DNA of 7,223 nucleotides from the NCBI GenBank assembly GCA_021296015.1, contig JAGWBG010000067.1:1-7223 (forward strand). The letters are read 5' to 3'. Position 1 is the first letter of the stretch, and the number at the start of each line of letters is the position of its first letter. Shown here in pieces: positions 5,521-7,223 of the stretch. A program made the position numbers and the translations under genes. The stretch comes from Dehalococcoidia bacterium (GTDB lineage: Bacteria > Chloroflexota > Dehalococcoidia > Lucifugimonadales > JAGWBF01). The notes beneath the pieces were generated by a model. The model did no database searches. It saw only the letters and a program-made list of their open reading frames with translations, and had not been told where the DNA came from.

Positions 5521-6282
5521 CTATATCAGCTCCACGGGAGTGGGGATACCCTCAAGGTCCTGCTCGGTGGCCGGGCTCCCGGGATTGATGCCCAGATGTT
5601 CATCCATGAACCAGTAAACCTGGTTCAGGTGATGGGTGCTGTGTCTGAGTATTATGTTCAGCAACTCAATCACCGTGACCTCTCCCCCGTAGTGGGCCGG
5701 AACGACCCTCTCTAAGGAGGTCGTATCGTTGCTCCTGAGAAACCCTACAACATTACGCTTAACGTCCTCTCCGTATCGGGCGATGGCATCTGCGTCGGCG
5801 GCAATGCCCTGAAGACGCTCGTTGGATGCCCTCATATCCTCCGTACTCATGCTGCCGTGCACATGGCTGAGCCATGCCAGCTCGGGGAAGGACAATATGT
5901 GGATGATAAGCTCCCCAAGGGTCTGAGGACGCCAGGGGACCTGCTGTTCCAGGCGGGAGCGGGATAGCTCCCCGGTGGCCCGGATCGCGGCACCGAGGAT
6001 TCTGTCATATTTATCGGCCAACCACTCCGTATTGCTCCCCAGGTCTACCTTAATATCCAGCTTCAGTGCGGGAAGCAGCTTCTTTGGGTAGTAACCGATG
6101 ATTACCTCGTCGTCCACAATGGTAACGGGGGCGGCCTTGACTCCACGGCTCTGAAGATATTCGCGAGCATCCACATCCGTAGCCAAATCGTGATGCTCGT
6201 AGTCAACGCCATTGGACGATAGGAACGCTTCCAGCGTCCGGCAGCTAAATCACCCGGGTAGCGTATACAAGTCTACCTTCAT
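5521..6282 (-). CDS. Candidate selenoprotein: selenocysteine glutaredoxin domain fused to DinB fold
   Basis: The frame is read from ATG 6282 through one in-frame TGA (codon 11, 6252-6250) to the TAG at 5521, giving 253 residues. GGAGGGAGGA lies just before the ATG. The N-terminus reads MKVDLYTLPG-U-FSC, so TGA sits at the first Cys of a glutaredoxin CxxC, giving Sec11/Cys14. The fold continues with RTLEAFLSSNGVDYEHHDL and the cis-Pro segment AAPVTIVDDEVIIGYYP. From about residue 85 to the end is a DinB/YfiT-like four-helix domain with candidate metal ligands His128 (GELIIHIL) and His214/His218 (RHSTHHLNQVYWF). DinB-fold proteins include thiol-dependent transferases, so a redox or thiol role is likely; the substrate is unknown. 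A TTG start at 6186 would discard the active site and is rejected. It lies 40 bp downstream of the SDR gene, probably in its operon. Alternatives are a nonsense mutation or a base-call error; the intact downstream frame and SECIS-like hairpin favour Sec. Confidence 0.8.
6222..6252 (-). promoter_or_regulatory. Bacterial SECIS-like hairpin with the recoded UGA
   Basis: Directly after the TGA (6252-6250) the minus-strand sequence contains GGACGC-TGGAA-GCGTTCC (6239-6222). It folds into a 6-bp stem with one bulged T on the 3' arm and a 5-nt apical loop, TGGAA, containing GG. The loop starts 17 nt after the UGA, essentially the spacing in E. coli fdhF (about 17-18 nt), and within the range for SelB-dependent bacterial SECIS elements. 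Unlike fdhF, the bulged U is on the 3' side. The pairing was done by hand. Confidence 0.6.
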
Positions 6283-6322
6283 ACCATCCTCCCTCCGGTT
6301 CTCCTTGGATATAGTAGTCCTT

Positions 6323-7078
6323 CTACTGGGCTGTTATACCGCCGTCAATGACAAGCTCGGTGCCCGTAACCCACGACGCCTCATCGGAGGCAAGGTAGAG
6401 AACACCGTACGCTATTTCTTCAGAGGTGCCCATTCTACCCAAGGGCACTTCGCTCGACAGCCGTTCGCGAGACTCAGCCTCGGGCAGTACGCTGTGAAGC
6501 ATGGGGGTGTCAACAGGTCCGGGATGGACCGAGTTGCACCTTATGTTCTCGGTGGCGTACTGGACGGCAGTCGCCTTGCTGAAGACCCGGATTGCTCCTT
6601 TCGATGAGCCATAGGCCGGGGTGGTGTGCTTGCGACCCACGATGCCCTCCACTGAGGAGATGTTGACTATGGAACCTCCTCCGGCCCTTCTCATGGCCGG
6701 TATCACATACTTGGTGCCCAGGAACACCCCTTTGGCATTCACCTCCATGATTCGGTCCCAGACTTCTCCGGTGGTCTCCTCCAGGGACAGGACCCGGATG
6801 ATGGCCGCATTGTTTATCAGGATGTCCAGTTTGCCGTACCTAGTCTCGGCAAGCTCTATGGCATGGAGCCAGCTATCATCGCTGGTCACGTCCAGATGAA
6901 CGTAAGTGGCGTCGCCTCCAGTCTCCTGCACCTCGGCCTCGACCTTCCTTCCCTCGTCGTCAAGCACGTCACCAAAGACCACCCTTGCCCCTTCGTTAAC
7001 GAACATCCGGGTCTCAACGGCTCCCTGGCCTCTCGCGCCCCCGGTGATGAGGGCCACCTTGCCATCCAGTCGTCCCAT
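6323..7078 (-). CDS. Classical short-chain dehydrogenase/reductase (SDR)
   Basis: A full-length 251-residue classical SDR oxidoreductase with a Rossmann fold, probably cytoplasmic. The cofactor motif TGGARGQG is at 12-19. Asp37 at the end of the second strand (VVFGDV) suggests a preference for NAD(H) over NADP(H). Further motifs are LDVTS (62-66), the structural NNAA (89-92) and catalytic Asn114 (VNAKG). The candidate catalytic Ser142 (NISS) and Tyr156/Lys160 (YGSSK) complete the tetrad. PGPVDTPM (187-193) and the C-terminal VTGTELVIDGG are typical of the FabG/3-alpha,20-beta-HSD-like group. The substrate cannot be set from sequence. GAGGAGG lies nine bases before the ATG at 7078. It begins 20 bp after the stop of an upstream minus-strand gene and ends 40 bp before the glutaredoxin-DinB gene, so the three probably form one transcript. 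Confidence 0.94.
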   Translation of the reverse strand: MGRLDGKVALITGGARGQGAVETRMFVNEGARVVFGDVLDDEGRKVEAEVQETGGDATYVHLDVTSDDSWLHAIELAETRYGKLDILINNAAIIRVLSLEETTGEVWDRIMEVNAKGVFLGTKYVIPAMRRAGGGSIVNISSVEGIVGRKHTTPAYGSSKGAIRVFSKATAVQYATENIRCNSVHPGPVDTPMLHSVLPEAESRERLSSEVPLGRMGTSEEIAYGVLYLASDEASWVTGTELVIDGGITAQ

Positions 7079-7098
7079 ATCTGCCTACCTCCTCATGC

Positions 7099-7223
7099 TC
7101 ATTCTGTCTGGTACGGGCAAAGGCCTCGAATCAACTCAAGCGCTTGAACAACCTTATCATGGCTTGGCATGAGATGTGCCAGTGTGATGCCCTGCCTATG
7201 CAACATTACTAGCACATCACGGG
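7099..7223 (-). CDS. C-terminal end of an unrecognised gene (5' partial)
   Basis: A minus-strand frame enters from the right edge and is open for 40 codons before TGA at 7101-7099. The residues look protein-like, for example RQGITLAHLMPSHDKVVQAL, ending GLCPYQTE. The stop is 20 bp before the SDR ATG, and the SDR Shine-Dalgarno sequence lies in between, which is normal operon spacing. I do not recognise the family from so short a tail. It is too short to be certain it is coding. Confidence 0.55.
   Translation of the reverse strand, partial: RDVLVMLHRQGITLAHLMPSHDKVVQALELIRGLCPYQTE

Noticed and set aside
5521..6186. DinB protein starting at TTG 6186 (221 aa)
   Set aside because: This start falls in the middle of a glutaredoxin fold, after its active site, and lacks a good SD. 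Upstream in-frame sequence clearly encodes the missing N-terminus with a TGA at the redox Cys.
6250..6252. The TGA as a simple stop or pseudogene lesion
   Set aside because: Not fully excluded. However, the TGA lies precisely at the first CxxC cysteine, the downstream frame is intact, the SD and ATG are strong, and a SECIS-like hairpin follows. Selenocysteine is the better reading.
1..7223. CRISPR array, prophage, IS element or defence system
   Set aside because: I saw no regularly spaced repeats, transposase, integrase or phage-like ORFs. The repeats present are short palindromes only.

Overview
This is a moderately GC-rich, compact bacterial segment that looks like environmental or metagenomic chromosome. 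The gene mix (GlcD/AGPS-type FAD oxidase, amidase-signature enzyme, PPOX-class flavoprotein, small cupin, nickel superoxide dismutase, SDR, DinB-fold protein) would fit a Chloroflexota/SAR202-like or similar aerobic lineage. That placement is inference from gene content only; no phylogenetic marker is present. There are no rRNA or tRNA genes, no CRISPR array and no recognisable transposase.

Layout. Positions 1-1011 (+) hold the 3' part of an FAD-linked oxidase, convergent with an amidase (1044-2468, -). A spacer with a dispersed-repeat-like element follows, then a PPOX-class FMN protein (2618-3211, -) divergent from a small cupin (3388-3714, +). Next comes a nickel superoxide dismutase module on the minus strand: sodN (4489-4962) and, downstream, its probable maturation protease sodX (3720-4316). 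The spacer between them carries several palindromic repeats. Positions 4963-5520 hold a plausible sodN promoter, an AT-rich stretch with a good plus-strand promoter, and a possible 79-codon ORF of unknown function. The right end is a minus-strand operon-like run: the last 40 codons of an unrecognised gene (7099-7223), a classical SDR (6323-7078), and a glutaredoxin-DinB fusion (5521-6282).

The most notable observation is in that last gene. A conventional ORF call would start at a TTG at 6186 and lose the glutaredoxin active site. Reading upstream in the same frame gives an ATG at 6282 with a strong Shine-Dalgarno sequence and a textbook glutaredoxin N-terminus, interrupted by one in-frame TGA (6252-6250) exactly where the first Cys of the CxxC motif belongs. 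The motif therefore reads U-F-S-C. Just downstream is a hairpin with a G-containing apical loop starting 17 nt after the UGA, as expected for a bacterial SECIS element. I interpret the gene as a selenoprotein: a selenocysteine-containing glutaredoxin domain fused to a DinB fold.

How the genes work together. SodX is expected to cut the 20-residue SodN leader and expose the His-Cys nickel hook, so these two form a functional pair. The SDR, the Sec-glutaredoxin-DinB protein and the truncated upstream gene are probably co-transcribed, since the gaps are only 20 and 40 bp. The other genes look like independently transcribed metabolic genes.
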